DNA from: Albugo candida
Lineage: Eukaryota > Oomycota > Peronosporomycetes > Albuginales > Albuginaceae
Length of the DNA: 64,000 nucleotides
NCBI GenBank assembly: GCA_905220665.1
Contig: CAJNAR010000159.1
Coordinates: forward strand, 481,252 to 545,251
Reading direction: 5' to 3'
The notes below the pieces were generated by a model, which was not told the DNA's origin, ran no database searches, and was given only the letters and a program-made list of their open reading frames with translations. This document shows, in pieces, positions 24,818-35,157 of the stretch. The first letter of the stretch is position 1. Each line of letters begins with the position of its first letter. The position numbers and the translations under genes are program-made.

Positions 24818-25306
24818 TTGTTTCCTGAAGAACACGGTTCGTGTAAATTCCAGTGGTACGTCAGAAAGTGCTTTAGTAAGATACTCATCACAGTCATCTT
24901 GATTTGCGCTATGCTGATATCCTGTCATAAAGCACCAGAGAACGGCAAAGGCTATGACTTTACAACAATAGGTGGAAGTATGTATCTCAACCAAAATCAC
25001 GATCTATTGTCCATCACTCAAAATTCAAGATGGTTGTATCAATGGGATCGCGCACTGATACGTTCCAGCGGACCTTGAAGACTTATAGAAAGCTTGAAGG
25101 AAAATTGCACCGACGCGAGAGTGTCATTCCTTGAACAAAACAAATGCGGGTACTTTGTGCGAAAGTCAAAAAATCCAATTTTATCTCACATAGCCTTGGT
25201 CGGTGATCTCACTGCAATAGATTTTACTATTCGTATCGGAGCACTTCATACCAACATGACAGATCCTGGGTGCAAACATGATAGGAAGCGTCATGCTAAT
25301 TCATGA
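24818..25306 (+). pseudogene. Decayed secreted-like ORF with one internal stop
   Basis: A single frame is open from 24818 to 25306 except for one TGA at 25076-25078. Near its start is a hydrophobic segment (KILITVILICAMLISC) like a signal peptide. The middle reads NGKGYDFTTIGGSMYLNQNH, and the second half is charged and Cys-containing (NKCGYFVRKSKNP). About 163 codons with one stop is longer than expected by chance at a single site, but many frames were inspected. No family recognised. It may be a dead small secreted protein gene. Confidence 0.25.
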
Positions 25307-27187
25307 CACTGTGATCCTGCGAATGGTTAGAAGGGTGAGGTAAAAAGGCTCCATGAGCGAAAACGAGGATTTCATTGAGTTGTATTGCGAATGTCAAGTA
25401 TTGTATACAGGTTTTTCAGCATGCAACCCGTATCCATATGATGTCAAGAGAGCCGCGTGAAGGCGTCGTCCATGACAGAAGCGGTTCACGCTCTGGAAGT
25501 GTCCAAGAATCGAACACTTTTTCATCGTGAATACAGCGAGTCTGATTCTTCTCGTTGCTCATATAAACTTAATGTGTCAATATTTAGCAAGAACACATGC
25601 CTACACCCAGCTTGCGCAGTTGTTTAGAAAATTGATATAGATCGACAAACTATTTGTTATGGATAGAGAATCTAACAACGTATTTTTTAGTAAAAGTAGC
25701 GATACAAACCCTTGACTTAGAACGTGATGAAATATGATACAATATATCGAGTGTGGGACGATCCAATCCATATGATACGACCCAGACCAAATAATATGCT
25801 AATGGAGCGATGCCGATTGGTTCTCATATCACTTCTCAAGATGATATGTCCATCATTCTGACAAATACGGATACTTTATAGAATATTAATCTTAGCGCTG
25901 GGGATGAGTTCAAGCTGTTCCAAATGCTTGGTTGTCATTGCGGATATGTGATTGATGGAACGACACTGACGGGCCCAAGTCTTTTTCTCAACTCAGTTTT
26001 TTGTGAGAAAAAGACCAACAATCTATAAAAACTTTGGGTTCTGATTGGCTGTGTAAATTGATCGCTTCCTTTGCAATCAAGAGTCAAGGATCTCAAGAAC
26101 CTTCAAGTCCCTGCAAAACCTTGGCAACAATCAAAGTTTCGCTCTGCGACATGCAACCTCTCCCGATTCGCTCTAATCACAAAAACGGGTTAGCATTCAT
26201 CACACAGGGAACCGATCAGTCGTATTGTACAAATGAAGTCAACACAATCAGAGCGGAAAGATCCAAGCGAGCAAATCGTTTTCGGTTGCATGAGTGGTCC
26301 TAAGAAGTATTGATTATGTAGGTTCTGATCTCGCTCGATTAGGAACACAATTGCTTCTATCCAACTGACAGCATTTGGCATGCGACGTCAAAGTCAAGTG
26401 ATCCACAGGTTATGCAGTTTGTTTCCGACTCCAGTTCAGTATTTGAAGACGATACAGGAAATCATCCCACGAAGATAAGATTTAATTCCCAGTGATTGCA
26501 TTTGGACTTTGAATAAGTGAGTTCTGGACTCGCATTCCGTGCAGGTCAGCCATCTTCCCGGTGATTGCCAGACCGCAGCTCATCCATTCAAAGCCCAAAA
26601 ACCATTAATGAAGTCGCCTGAAACAAGCTTTGTGCTCCCAAGTGGTGAAAAGAGAACGACTAAATGAAGCACTGTCGAAATTGCTCATATCACCGCTTCT
26701 GGAAGCACCGGTAATTTCTTGTACAGTGCTACTTACCTTTGCTGTGTATCCTGGCGTTATTTGTGGTCCAGCAAGCGACAATTTTTCTACGAATGTGTGC
26801 GTCGGGCAGATGCTTTTCGGGAAGTGTGAACGCCGTTTCGCTCAAATGCTTATTGCTGCTGCAACGCAGCATATGATGCTGATTTCGCTGAATGAGACGA
26901 TGTTCAGAGAAGCAAATGATGGGATAATGGGTGATTTGGCTATTCTGGTCTTTTCTCAGGGTCATACTGGTCGCTGTTACTCCATTCGGTGGCACGTACT
27001 CCTTTGACCATGGTGCAACTGGAGCGAGGGACAAGAGATGCCATGATAATTCACGCATCAGGCAAAGTGGGAGATGTAGAACTTTATCGACATAACTGGC
27101 TGCCTTGAAGAAGCTTGTCAGATTTGTGCGTGACTCGCAAGGCATTAGCGCATTATTCGGAGCAGAGATGGATTATCATGGCTTCTT
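25307..27187. other. Gene-poor region with short overlapping frames
   Basis: Nothing is firmly coding. Both strands are open over about 400 bp around 26630-27145, which gives no usable direction. A short stretch near 25905-26028 (CHCGYVIDGTTLTGPS) has a cysteine pattern faintly like the remnant at 24818-25306. This may be more debris of one gene family. Confidence 0.35.
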
Positions 27188-27744
27188 CTAATAGCATCTA
27201 TTACCTTGGTCCGTGGGTTGTTCAGTTAATGGTCTACATGGCACGTCAATGGATAGAATTATTGCTTTTGGCCCTCTAAATATCCGGGAGAGCATTTTAT
27301 TTAAAATGACACTGGAACCTTCGTAACAAACGGGTCGATCACAATGACGGCACTGGTGGCGTCGCACAGTAACTGCAAAGAGTACGTGGCAAGACGCACA
27401 ATCATTTATTTGTACGTTTGTGTGTCCCAAGTTGATGGCTTAAGAATGTTGCGAAGCGAAGAAGCTATCATGGTGCCGTTGTTGGTGCATTCTGCCAAAT
27501 CCAAGAAGTTTCTGTCTCTTTGTCCAGTAGATCCACACGTGCTCCTGCAGTCACAAGGGCGACAGAAAGTATTTCAGACGCATCAATGATGGGGCTGGTT
27601 GAGTAACAAATGAATGCGTTCACCACCAAGGACGTGCATGTCGGCTGCAAAAAGATCATCCGTACATAAAGCATCAATGAAGACTGTGGCAGCGAATACA
27701 AACGCGGCAATGTAATGTCCTGTGATTACGTCTTGCACATTCAT
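27188..27744 (-). pseudogene. Ankyrin-repeat/FYVE zinc-finger gene remnant
   Basis: Read on the minus strand from an ATG at 27744. An open segment (MNVQDVITGHYIAAF) is followed, after frame changes, by ankyrin-like text (AGARVDLLDKE, then LDLAECTNNG in another frame). A FYVE core follows, with CASCHVLFAVTVRRHQCRHC matching the zinc-ligand pattern CxxC with the basic RRHxCRxC motif. The frame is broken at least three times: near 27590, near 27520-27530, and again between the ankyrin and FYVE parts at about 27430-27450. Known: FYVE domains bind PI3P on endosomes, and oomycetes have many FYVE proteins with added domains. The last FYVE cysteines are not intact (CYEGSS follows). I call it a pseudogene. 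Confidence 0.6.
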
Positions 27745-28222
27745 ATCCTTTCGATGCTAAAGAGAATCCTACCCACCAGTAGCATGGGAGATATGGGCGC
27801 CATATCTGGCAGTATGTGCCACGCTTGAGAATACGGAATTATTCAATTGCTTGTACGAAGTCACAAGGCAGATCTACTACAACGTGAAGCATAATGCGTG
27901 TTGCGGATACATATGATATCGGGAATTGTGGCGAAGCATTCTCGCTTTCATTATTCTATCTCCATGTCGTTCTGCTCAAGAAGCTCGTGTAATTCCAAGT
28001 ATGATCACAAGCTAGATGTTGCATGACCTTATGGAGGACATCGCGTGTATAATGCAAATTTGCTGAATACTGAGTACAACACGTCAGAAGGCTTTCGAGT
28101 ATATGGTAATGCTGCATCAAAATTCCAGCAAAAACACATTTTTTCGCGCTACTACAAACGTAAATTGACAGTGGAGTATAATGAAAAGTATATTGGAAGG
28201 TGACAGTGTTTCCTATCATGAA
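27745..28222. other. Spacer, nothing recognised
   Basis: No coding signal beyond short chance frames. It contains the 3' flank of the phosphodiesterase paralogue (stop at 28223-28225) and the possible upstream part of the ankyrin/FYVE remnant. Confidence 0.4.
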
Positions 28223-29915
28223 TCATGGTGCTACTTTCATTGGCTTCGATTTCTCCGTCTGTATCCCTTTTACCGATAGGGATTTGATCCCAAAAACTTT
28301 ATACAACACGAGTATAATGATCGCAAGCAGAAGGACTGTCAGGGAAGCAATAGCACAAGTCAACAGGGTGTTGAATACAGGCTTTTCCGTGAGGCCCGTC
28401 TTCAAAGCAGGATACAACATACGACTCGTAGACATCTCCGCTTCCAGCCTCTTAATCACGTCCAAAGTTTTCAATTTTCCAGGCTCCATTCCGGGTATCT
28501 TCGACATGAAGTATTTGGATTTTTCAAGTTGACACTTATAAAGTTCGTGTATATCAGTGAACCATGTGGACGAACATGCTACAATAGCGCGGCATGCTGC
28601 GTCCTTGCAATACACGTGCTTTCTCCTTTCTGATCGTGCATACCTGTTGTTCTGATACTCCGCAGCCAGCAATTCGTTCTCGTGGTCATCAAATCTCTTC
28701 GACAAAATCTTCAGCTGCTTCTTAGACAGATTATCGAGCCCGTACGATCTACAAGAAACATAGTGGTGAGATCTCATGCAATTTTGTGGTGGTTCCAAGT
28801 TCTCACTTTGTAGCACTAAATATGTGTTCCCACTTTCCCTGCTGCATGTTTTCTGTTCCTCTTGTTCCGAAGACATGATAATCCAGAATTTCATATGTTA
28901 TTTTGTCATATTCCCAGACTGCAAATGATGGATTACTCCCATACACAGGTGACATGGAACCCACAACATAGAGCGGAACAACTGTTTCTCGCAGCATAAA
29001 TGTATGCATTTCATACCCATGCGTGTGTCCAAACATCTGAGCTTTGAAAATATGGGCGAATAGTGTGATGATATAGATATACTTTTCAATATACTTGCGT
29101 TTCCATTGATAATCTCCATCAGTCATATGTAGTATTGGAGGAACGTGGCCGCATATCAAGACATACTTCTTTTCATGTAGTAGCCTGCGCAGCGTTTTTT
29201 TTTAACCATTTGAATTGTCCAAGAGGATCGTTGAGGTCGCCACTTAGATGCGCGCCCGAGTGCGTCGGAATGTAGGGGCTTGTGTTCAACGTGATCACCG
29301 TCAATTTTTCATCGATGTGCCTGATCGAGTATCCACCCTTTACGAATTCTTTCATTCCATGTGATGAGAATGCCTGTTTAAAACCTGGAGATACTGCGAC
29401 TAGCGTTGGATTGTCTTCTTTTCCATCAGTGAGATCCATCCAGTAGTTTGGTGCTACATCAAGTGAGCAAGTTAGAACAAAAACTAGATTTGTGAATCTT
29501 TACTTACCCATGTCGCTATCCCCGGGGATATAGGGAATGAGTTTCGACTCTTTGTTTGAATAGGTCGCATAAAATATTTCTACAACACTTTTGGTTACCT
29601 TATTAAGGTATGAAAGTGGTCTTGGAACATAAATCTTCCTGTCCTTTATTGATTCATCTTCGCCTCTTGAATAACAGAATCACCGGTATATAGAAAGATA
29701 TCTGGCTCTGGGACAGCTTGTTTTGCACATTGCAATGCAGGTTTGAGCAATTCAATCGAAGGATCCTTTCCATACATAATTTCAGGTTTGACATCAATAT
29801 AGTCTCCTTGGTTCTCTACAGGTAGAGCAGCATGAAGATCGGTAAAGTGAACGATACGACCACTTCCTTCTGTGATTTGAAAATCGCAAGTGGATTGAGA
29901 AGATTGAACGCTCAT
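28223..29915 (-). pseudogene. Second sphingomyelinase-like phosphodiesterase copy, frameshifted
   Basis: Same three-exon layout as the gene at 769-2372. Exon 1 is 29915-29508, intron 1 29507-29454 (54 nt), exon 2 29453-28807, intron 2 28806-28749 (58 nt), exon 3 28748-28223. Motifs are kept: FTDLH, YTGDS, CGHVPP and FGHTHGYE, plus a C-terminal membrane segment (CAIASLTVLLLAIIILVLY). The N-terminus (MSVQSSQSTCDFQ) has no signal peptide. Two breaks interrupt the frame: one between VIQE and the following conserved block (about 29655-29672), and one at a 9-T run (29195-29203), where one base fewer would restore alignment to the paralogue. The metal-ligand motif is GDSD instead of GNAD, so the usual Asn is replaced by Asp. 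It is either a recent pseudogene or a real gene with homopolymer sequencing errors. The second break is suspicious for error, the first less so. Confidence 0.75.
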
Positions 29916-30260
29916 TTGCTATCGGTCGCGTTTTGATAATGTGACAAATTTACTTTTGTTTATGAATGGGTAGCTGGTTTGAAATAGTTGCATTTTGACA
30001 CCCTATGTGCAACTTTTGAGCTGTAAAATTTGTTCTGCAATGTTCGGATGGGGTACAGTTAAAACTTATGTGATCTAGACTTTTACAATGCATGAGCATT
30101 GCTTGATTGATTGTGTTGACAAAACGATGGCTTCAAGTAGGATTCGTTCTCGAAGGTTCGAAGTGTGTGGACCTTGAACGATGTAATGATAGCGATTCTG
30201 CGGCGTGAAAAAATAACGAATCAAAGTATGATTTGAATAGTGAGCTCTCACATACTTAAT

Positions 30261-30375
30261 TTAATTGCTATAATTCCTATGATTACTATAATTGCTATAC
30301 TAACTATACTCAGTATAGTTACTATAATGCGATAATACTAAAATACTATAATGCTATCATGTTATCTATATAATC
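30261..30375. repeat. AT-rich degenerate (n)CTATAAT repeat patch
   Basis: About 115 bp built of irregular ACTATAATG/CTATACT-like words (for example ATTACTATAATTGCTATACT). It looks like a decayed microsatellite or low-complexity DNA, with no sign of function. Confidence 0.7.
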
Positions 30376-30474
30376 GTAAAACGGCGTCATCGAGTGCCTT
30401 ATTCTCAGTGTAGGTAGAACTCGAGCAATTCACACTATTCGCACGAATACTATTGAGTGGTTTAGCCAGAGATA

Positions 30475-30660
30475 TTGACCATAACATCCATCCGTTACAT
30501 GCGCTCCAAGTTGCTAGAGCAGAGCACAGTGATGCTTCTCGTAATCGATCATGTATGCGATGAGAGCCAAAAAAAAATCGTTGTGATTAAACAAATCAAT
30601 AGAGTATCTAGCTTTGCTGGACCCACCCATGCACAATCAATACCACTATTGATCTACTAG
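30475..30660 (+). pseudogene. Possible protein-kinase N-lobe fragment
   Basis: A 61-codon open stretch. Its C-terminal half (KKIVVIKQINRVSSFAGPTH) resembles subdomain II of MAP-kinase-like enzymes, where a Lys in the VAIKK-type motif binds ATP. The expected glycine-rich loop before it is not intact and no later kinase subdomain follows. Weak resemblance only. It could be chance. Confidence 0.2.
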
Positions 30661-31018
30661 CATATTTGAAAAGACTGAATCTTCGCTACTCATTGCAGCC
30701 AAGCCACATTAAGAATGGTTCAGTCTTGATGGCCTAAATGTACTATTGGCCCTGTTGAATGGAATCTTAGCAAACGTACTGCATCCTAAAAGTCTCTTTG
30801 GGACTGATGTAGAACCCAGAAAAACAAGGGCGGATGGAATTTTGTGATTTACACAGGAGAACACACTGAGTGTCGCATAACCATGCTGTTATTTCGTTGT
30901 ATTCGTCTAGAGAAGCTTCTTAAGCTCAGAACGGCCTCTGCTTTGCGTCCTGATTGTAGAGCTTTCATAAACTAATTTGTCTAAAGTGCAACCTTTGTGA
31001 GCAGCATCCTTAGATGCT

Positions 31019-31035
31019 GCATGACAAGCCTCAGT
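31019..31035 (+). repeat. 17-bp target-site duplication of LINE A (3' side)
   Basis: GCATGACAAGCCTCAGT here is identical to 34735-34751. It directly abuts the LINE 3' end (TGAAGGTGTC on the plus strand, the same terminus as LINE C at 50407). This marks a genuine target-primed insertion. Confidence 0.9.
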
Positions 31036-34000
31036 TGAAGGTGTCTATATTACTAGAATTAGACAAACTGACTTCTCTAGTTGCCTAGGCTATCTTAAGT
31101 AACATATATACATATAAAAAACGTTTCGTGAAATACCTGTGAGAGATGATAAAACGTCGTCTCGGTGATAATCTCGTATCGTAGTAGCCTCAGCACCCTT
31201 AATACGAGACTGGGTCCAGCTTGTAAAGGCTGTAAAGGTGAAAAGGTTGTTAAGTTGTAAAAATGGTCCAAAAGTACCGTGGTTTGCAAATTGGCGTGCG
31301 CCACACTACGGTGAGTAGAACCAGCCAACTAGGACTAGGATCCGAGTTGCACTTGCCGTTCCACTCGCCTGTGCCGTACCCGCAGCAATGATCTTCGACT
31401 TCTGAAAAATCCACCAAATGATCCTTGCGTTGCGAGTTGATCCAGTACCTTTGCAAGCCGAATGCGTTCCTCGTGGTCGTAACACTGTCTTCGAAAGTAC
31501 CGAACGTGCGCACTAAACGTGGTGTAGATCACGGAAAGTGCTGGAACTGTCGGAGTTGCTGATCGATGATCGAACAAACGACGATTCCGATCTGTCCAGA
31601 CGAAGTGCAGTGTCACCGCTTGCAATGCAAGCCACAAATCCGATATAATTGCTAAATATTCTTTCCAATCCGACCGTAGTGTTGGTACGATTGCACATGC
31701 AATATGCGTCCAACGTGGTCGAAAGGAGAAAAACTGATCCCAACTAGGAAGTAACTCTCTCCATAACTGTGCCGTGTGGTCGCACTCGAGAAAGAGATGT
31801 TGATCGGATTCCACTGCCCCACACGAAGTCTGCGTGCACAATATAATGTCGGGCTGAATATCCTTTAAGAACCAGAAACGAGATCGAACTGGCAACATCC
31901 GAAAGGCGAGACGAAACTGTAAATCCTCGAAAATTGGTAATACACGTTTTCGAAGATGCCGTGATGTAGCCATAAAAGTTGGATTCGTTCTGAATCCAGT
32001 GCGTCCGATCTCTCGTCCGATCTCTGTTGACCAATGTGTCGACATCGGATGACTCTTGGTTGGTTCGGGAGGTTTCCAGACGATTCGTGAGAGTTGTGAG
32101 CGTGGAATGGATGGAAAATAATGTTTCCTTTCCTTGCTTTTTACTCCCACATAAAATGATCTGCCACTTGTGGTTGGTATAATCCAAGTGATGAGACCAA
32201 TCGTCAAGTGGATACGCTGGAGAATCTGAGTGACTTCATTGTAAAGTCGACTTAGCAACCTTTCTTCAGACATATCCGACGTGTTCAGCTCTTCGTCGTT
32301 GTAATAGTTGGCGACGAAATCTTCCTTCGTTGGCCATGTGTCGCTTTCACGAAAAAAGTCTTGCAAACTTCGAACGTCGAAAAGTGTAGCAAATGTTTTT
32401 CGAAATGTTCGATGTGGTTCATCCACCATGCCAAGATTGTACCAAACGTTCTGTGTACTCGGATGACGAGTAGCAGCTTCGTAATGTAATTTTTGGTCGC
32501 AGTGAAACCACATCGGCTGTTCCATGTAGTACTGACGGCGTTGTGAAACATTTAAATCTGATATTGAAATGCTCCAATCCATCTGATGCCACATTCTAAA
32601 TGCTTTTTTCCACCATGATGATATGCTCTCCCATTGAACCATTTTTCCATGTCGATTTGGTGCGATGGTGAATATATCCATCGGCTTGTGTGGTCCAAAG
32701 GGAGGTTGAATAAGTTGTAATAATTCCGTCGAAGCTGTTGTCCAATTCGCAGGAAGAATTGTTGACGCATCGGATGCGAACTGCTGAAGGAATTGAATAC
32801 GTTGTAGCTTTAGTCGTCCCACCAAAAAAGGAACTTGTAGTCCACCATCTTGTCGGCGAAGATGTAAAAACTCTTTGCTGAGTAGGTGAACATGTTTTGA
32901 ATCTTTTTTGTGTTTCCGACCAAGCACAAAGCGATTTAACATCGATTGCCACTGTCGAATTGTCGCTGCTGGTATGTCTACGTGCATCGTGTAATGCCAC
33001 AAACGTGATAAAATCATCGTCTGCGCAACCAGTAGTCGACCACGAACAGTTCTTGCTGTTCGAAACCATACACCAAACCCATCGTAAAAACGCTTGTCGA
33101 GAGTTGAAATAACCATCGAGTGAGTTGGTTTCTGGCCGAACGGAATACCCAAATACTTGACCGAATCCTCCGGACCCATTATGGTCAAATTGGGAATACG
33201 TGGACACGGCATGGTCCGATTCAACGAGAGCAAGGATGATTTACTCAAGTTGAGTTTCGCACCCGATCCATCGCAATAGACTTGGACGAGTTCAAGTTGC
33301 GTCAAAACACCATTTGGTGTCTCTGAAAGCAATGTCGAATCGTCCGCAAAAAATAATCCAGTTGCGACAGTCGTGCTATTAATCCAAATGCCATGTTCTT
33401 CATGTTGTCGAAGTAAATTTCCCAAAGGTTCGATCGTCATCAGAAAAAGTAATGCTGAGAGAGGATCACCTTGTTTCACTCCACGTTGTGGTGTAATGGA
33501 CGGTGTGATATTTCCATTAATCATCAACTGCGCCTTTGTGTTATTGTACAAAAGACGAACCCAGTCGATAAAACTTTTTCCAACGCCCATCTTTTCCAAA
33601 ACGCGAAACATGTACGTCCAATTGACTCGATCATAAGCTTTCTCAAAGTCGAGAAAAGTCGCATAAGCTTCCTCCCCACGATGAGTGACCAAGTCTTGGA
33701 TGTCGGTGAGATGTCGAATATGATGATGCATTGACCTTCCTCGCACGAATGCTTTTTGATCTTGATGGATCAATTTTGGCAAAAAACGTTGCAATCGATA
33801 CGCCAACACTTTTGAAAGTACTTTTATATCGACACAAAGCAGTGCGATCGGTCGATAGTTGCCAGGATCACCTCGTGATCCTTTTTTGTACAATAATGTT
33901 ATTGCTGAGTGACGTTGTGATCGAAGTAGAATTCCTCTTTCCAGCTGATATTCGAACACGATCTTCAGACACTCGCCAAACGTTTCCGGATCAAGCTGAT

Positions 34001-34734
34001 AAAATGCAGCTGGTAGTCCATCCATACCTGGAGAAGAACTACTCCGCATGTGCTTGATCGCTTCCGCCATCTCGGTCGTACTTAACTGAGAGGAGAGACG
34101 GTCTTGCTCTGCTGAGGCAAGTGAAACTTGAATCGAATCGAGTAACTTTCTTTGCTTTCTTTCACTTGGATCATATGAGTCGGTCTCTGAGCTATAAAGA
34201 GAGCCCATGACACCACCCCAATGATCTTTGAATTCGTCAATAATCTCCCTCGGGTTCGATGTCACTGTACCACATTTTTTGGTAACATTTTCGATCGGCA
34301 CGCGACGACAAGAACTATCCGGAGGGCGAAAAAAATACTTTGAAGAGTTCTCCATATGCTTCACGTGATGGTCGAAGCTTTCATCTTGGTTGTATTTCGC
34401 GTTGTTTTCGACTGAAAGTCGAAATTGTTCGAGACTCGATTCGTAAAAGTACCGTGACTCATTGGTGTCGTGGATGCGATATCGAGCTGCTGCGACTTCC
34501 AAAACACGCTGGCTAGACTCAACATCACGTCGGCTATCTTGTGCAACCTTTTTTTCGATTCCTTGAAGCTGTTTCTTGATTTTCGTCTTCCACCTTTCCC
34601 ACATTTTACCGGGATTCGAAGTTGTCCGTAACTGGTTGAGCACCAAATTCGCTTCCAATTTGATAGCTTCGACAACTTTAGGATATTCAAATAGTCGTAA
34701 TGAGCATTTCCAATATCCTCGACCGGGTGATTGA
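31036..34734 (-). mobile_element. LINE A: 5'-truncated L1-like non-LTR retrotransposon
   Basis: Bounded by perfect 17-bp duplications. The 3' end (minus-strand ...GACACCTTCA, no poly(A)) is shared with LINE C. The 5' junction lies in the linker between endonuclease and reverse transcriptase, at the block that reads QSPGRGYWKC in all three copies, so ORF1 and the endonuclease are absent. Truncation at the 5' end is normal for target-primed reverse transcription. The remaining ORF is open throughout, which makes it the best-preserved copy of this family here. Confidence 0.92.
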
Positions 34735-34790
34735 GCATGACAAGCCTCAGTAAAGAACGCATATAGTGCATCTCCAATCGGTCGAGCCAT
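31335..34790 (-). CDS. LINE reverse transcriptase ORF with a host-derived start
   Basis: 1,151 residues without a stop. In order: an N-terminal linker, the RT domain (NYRPIALLCVDIKVLSKVLA, FLDFEKAYDRVNW, the TPQRGVKQGDPLSALLF block, and the catalytic FADDSTLL), a thumb region, and a C-terminal zf-RVT-type Cys/His module (FRLAFRMLPVRSRFWFLKD, then CGAVESDQHLFLECDH). Known: such RTs nick-prime and copy their own RNA. The catalytic ADD is intact. Odd: the first 18 or so codons (MARPIGDALYAFFTEACH) are encoded by the target site and its flank, not by the element, so this start is accidental and any product would be a host-LINE fusion. There is no endonuclease, so autonomous mobility is not expected. 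Confidence 0.85.
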   Translation of the reverse strand: MARPIGDALYAFFTEACHAQSPGRGYWKCSLRLFEYPKVVEAIKLEANLVLNQLRTTSNPGKMWERWKTKIKKQLQGIEKKVAQDSRRDVESSQRVLEVAAARYRIHDTNESRYFYESSLEQFRLSVENNAKYNQDESFDHHVKHMENSSKYFFRPPDSSCRRVPIENVTKKCGTVTSNPREIIDEFKDHWGGVMGSLYSSETDSYDPSERKQRKLLDSIQVSLASAEQDRLSSQLSTTEMAEAIKHMRSSSSPGMDGLPAAFYQLDPETFGECLKIVFEYQLERGILLRSQRHSAITLLYKKGSRGDPGNYRPIALLCVDIKVLSKVLAYRLQRFLPKLIHQDQKAFVRGRSMHHHIRHLTDIQDLVTHRGEEAYATFLDFEKAYDRVNWTYMFRVLEKMGVGKSFIDWVRLLYNNTKAQLMINGNITPSITPQRGVKQGDPLSALLFLMTIEPLGNLLRQHEEHGIWINSTTVATGLFFADDSTLLSETPNGVLTQLELVQVYCDGSGAKLNLSKSSLLSLNRTMPCPRIPNLTIMGPEDSVKYLGIPFGQKPTHSMVISTLDKRFYDGFGVWFRTARTVRGRLLVAQTMILSRLWHYTMHVDIPAATIRQWQSMLNRFVLGRKHKKDSKHVHLLSKEFLHLRRQDGGLQVPFLVGRLKLQRIQFLQQFASDASTILPANWTTASTELLQLIQPPFGPHKPMDIFTIAPNRHGKMVQWESISSWWKKAFRMWHQMDWSISISDLNVSQRRQYYMEQPMWFHCDQKLHYEAATRHPSTQNVWYNLGMVDEPHRTFRKTFATLFDVRSLQDFFRESDTWPTKEDFVANYYNDEELNTSDMSEERLLSRLYNEVTQILQRIHLTIGLITWIIPTTSGRSFYVGVKSKERKHYFPSIPRSQLSRIVWKPPEPTKSHPMSTHWSTEIGREIGRTGFRTNPTFMATSRHLRKRVLPIFEDLQFRLAFRMLPVRSRFWFLKDIQPDIILCTQTSCGAVESDQHLFLECDHTAQLWRELLPSWDQFFSFRPRWTHIACAIVPTLRSDWKEYLAIISDLWLALQAVTLHFVWTDRNRRLFDHRSATPTVPALSVIYTTFSAHVRYFRRQCYDHEERIRLAKVLDQLATQGSFGGFFRSRRSLLRVRHRRVERQVQLGS
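34735..34751 (+). repeat. 17-bp target-site duplication of LINE A (5' side)
   Basis: Identical to 31019-31035 (GCATGACAAGCCTCAGT). The LINE sequence stops at the adjacent GATTGAG. Confidence 0.9.
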
Positions 34791-34844
34791 CGTGAACAGG
34801 AACGTAAAGTGTATCGAGGACCGCAGCTCTACTTTCCTTTATAT

Positions 34845-34864
34845 AGTGCACGACACCTATAACC
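34845..34864 (+). repeat. Left terminal inverted repeat
   Basis: A 20-bp perfect inverted match to 37634-37653. Further imperfect matching extends inward on both sides (CACC/CC-rich block). Confidence 0.85.
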
Positions 34865-35157
34865 GACACCCCCATATTTTTGCGGCCAAATTTCCAAAAT
34901 CTATTTCATGCAGAGTATACTTCTAACGTGACAAAACCTGTTTAGTGAACCAATCACGTGAGAAATACCTGTTTGGTGAACCAATCGGAATCCGAAATTA
35001 TCATGTAACGCGAAATTATAGGGTGGATACCTATGTAGATATATGTGTAGACTACATACAGTAGATACATAACTAACACCCTCAAACATTCCAAACAGCA
35101 GAAAACATTCGCTAGGCAACAGGGTACAGCTATCAAAGCGCAAAAAACACCCGCAGA

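Larger units (their letters stand above)
29916..31018. other. Spacer between the phosphodiesterase copy and LINE A
   Basis: Holds the upstream region of the broken phosphodiesterase, an AT-rich CTATAAT-type repeat patch, and a possible kinase scrap (both listed separately). From about 30660 to 31018 I see no coding sequence. Confidence 0.45.
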
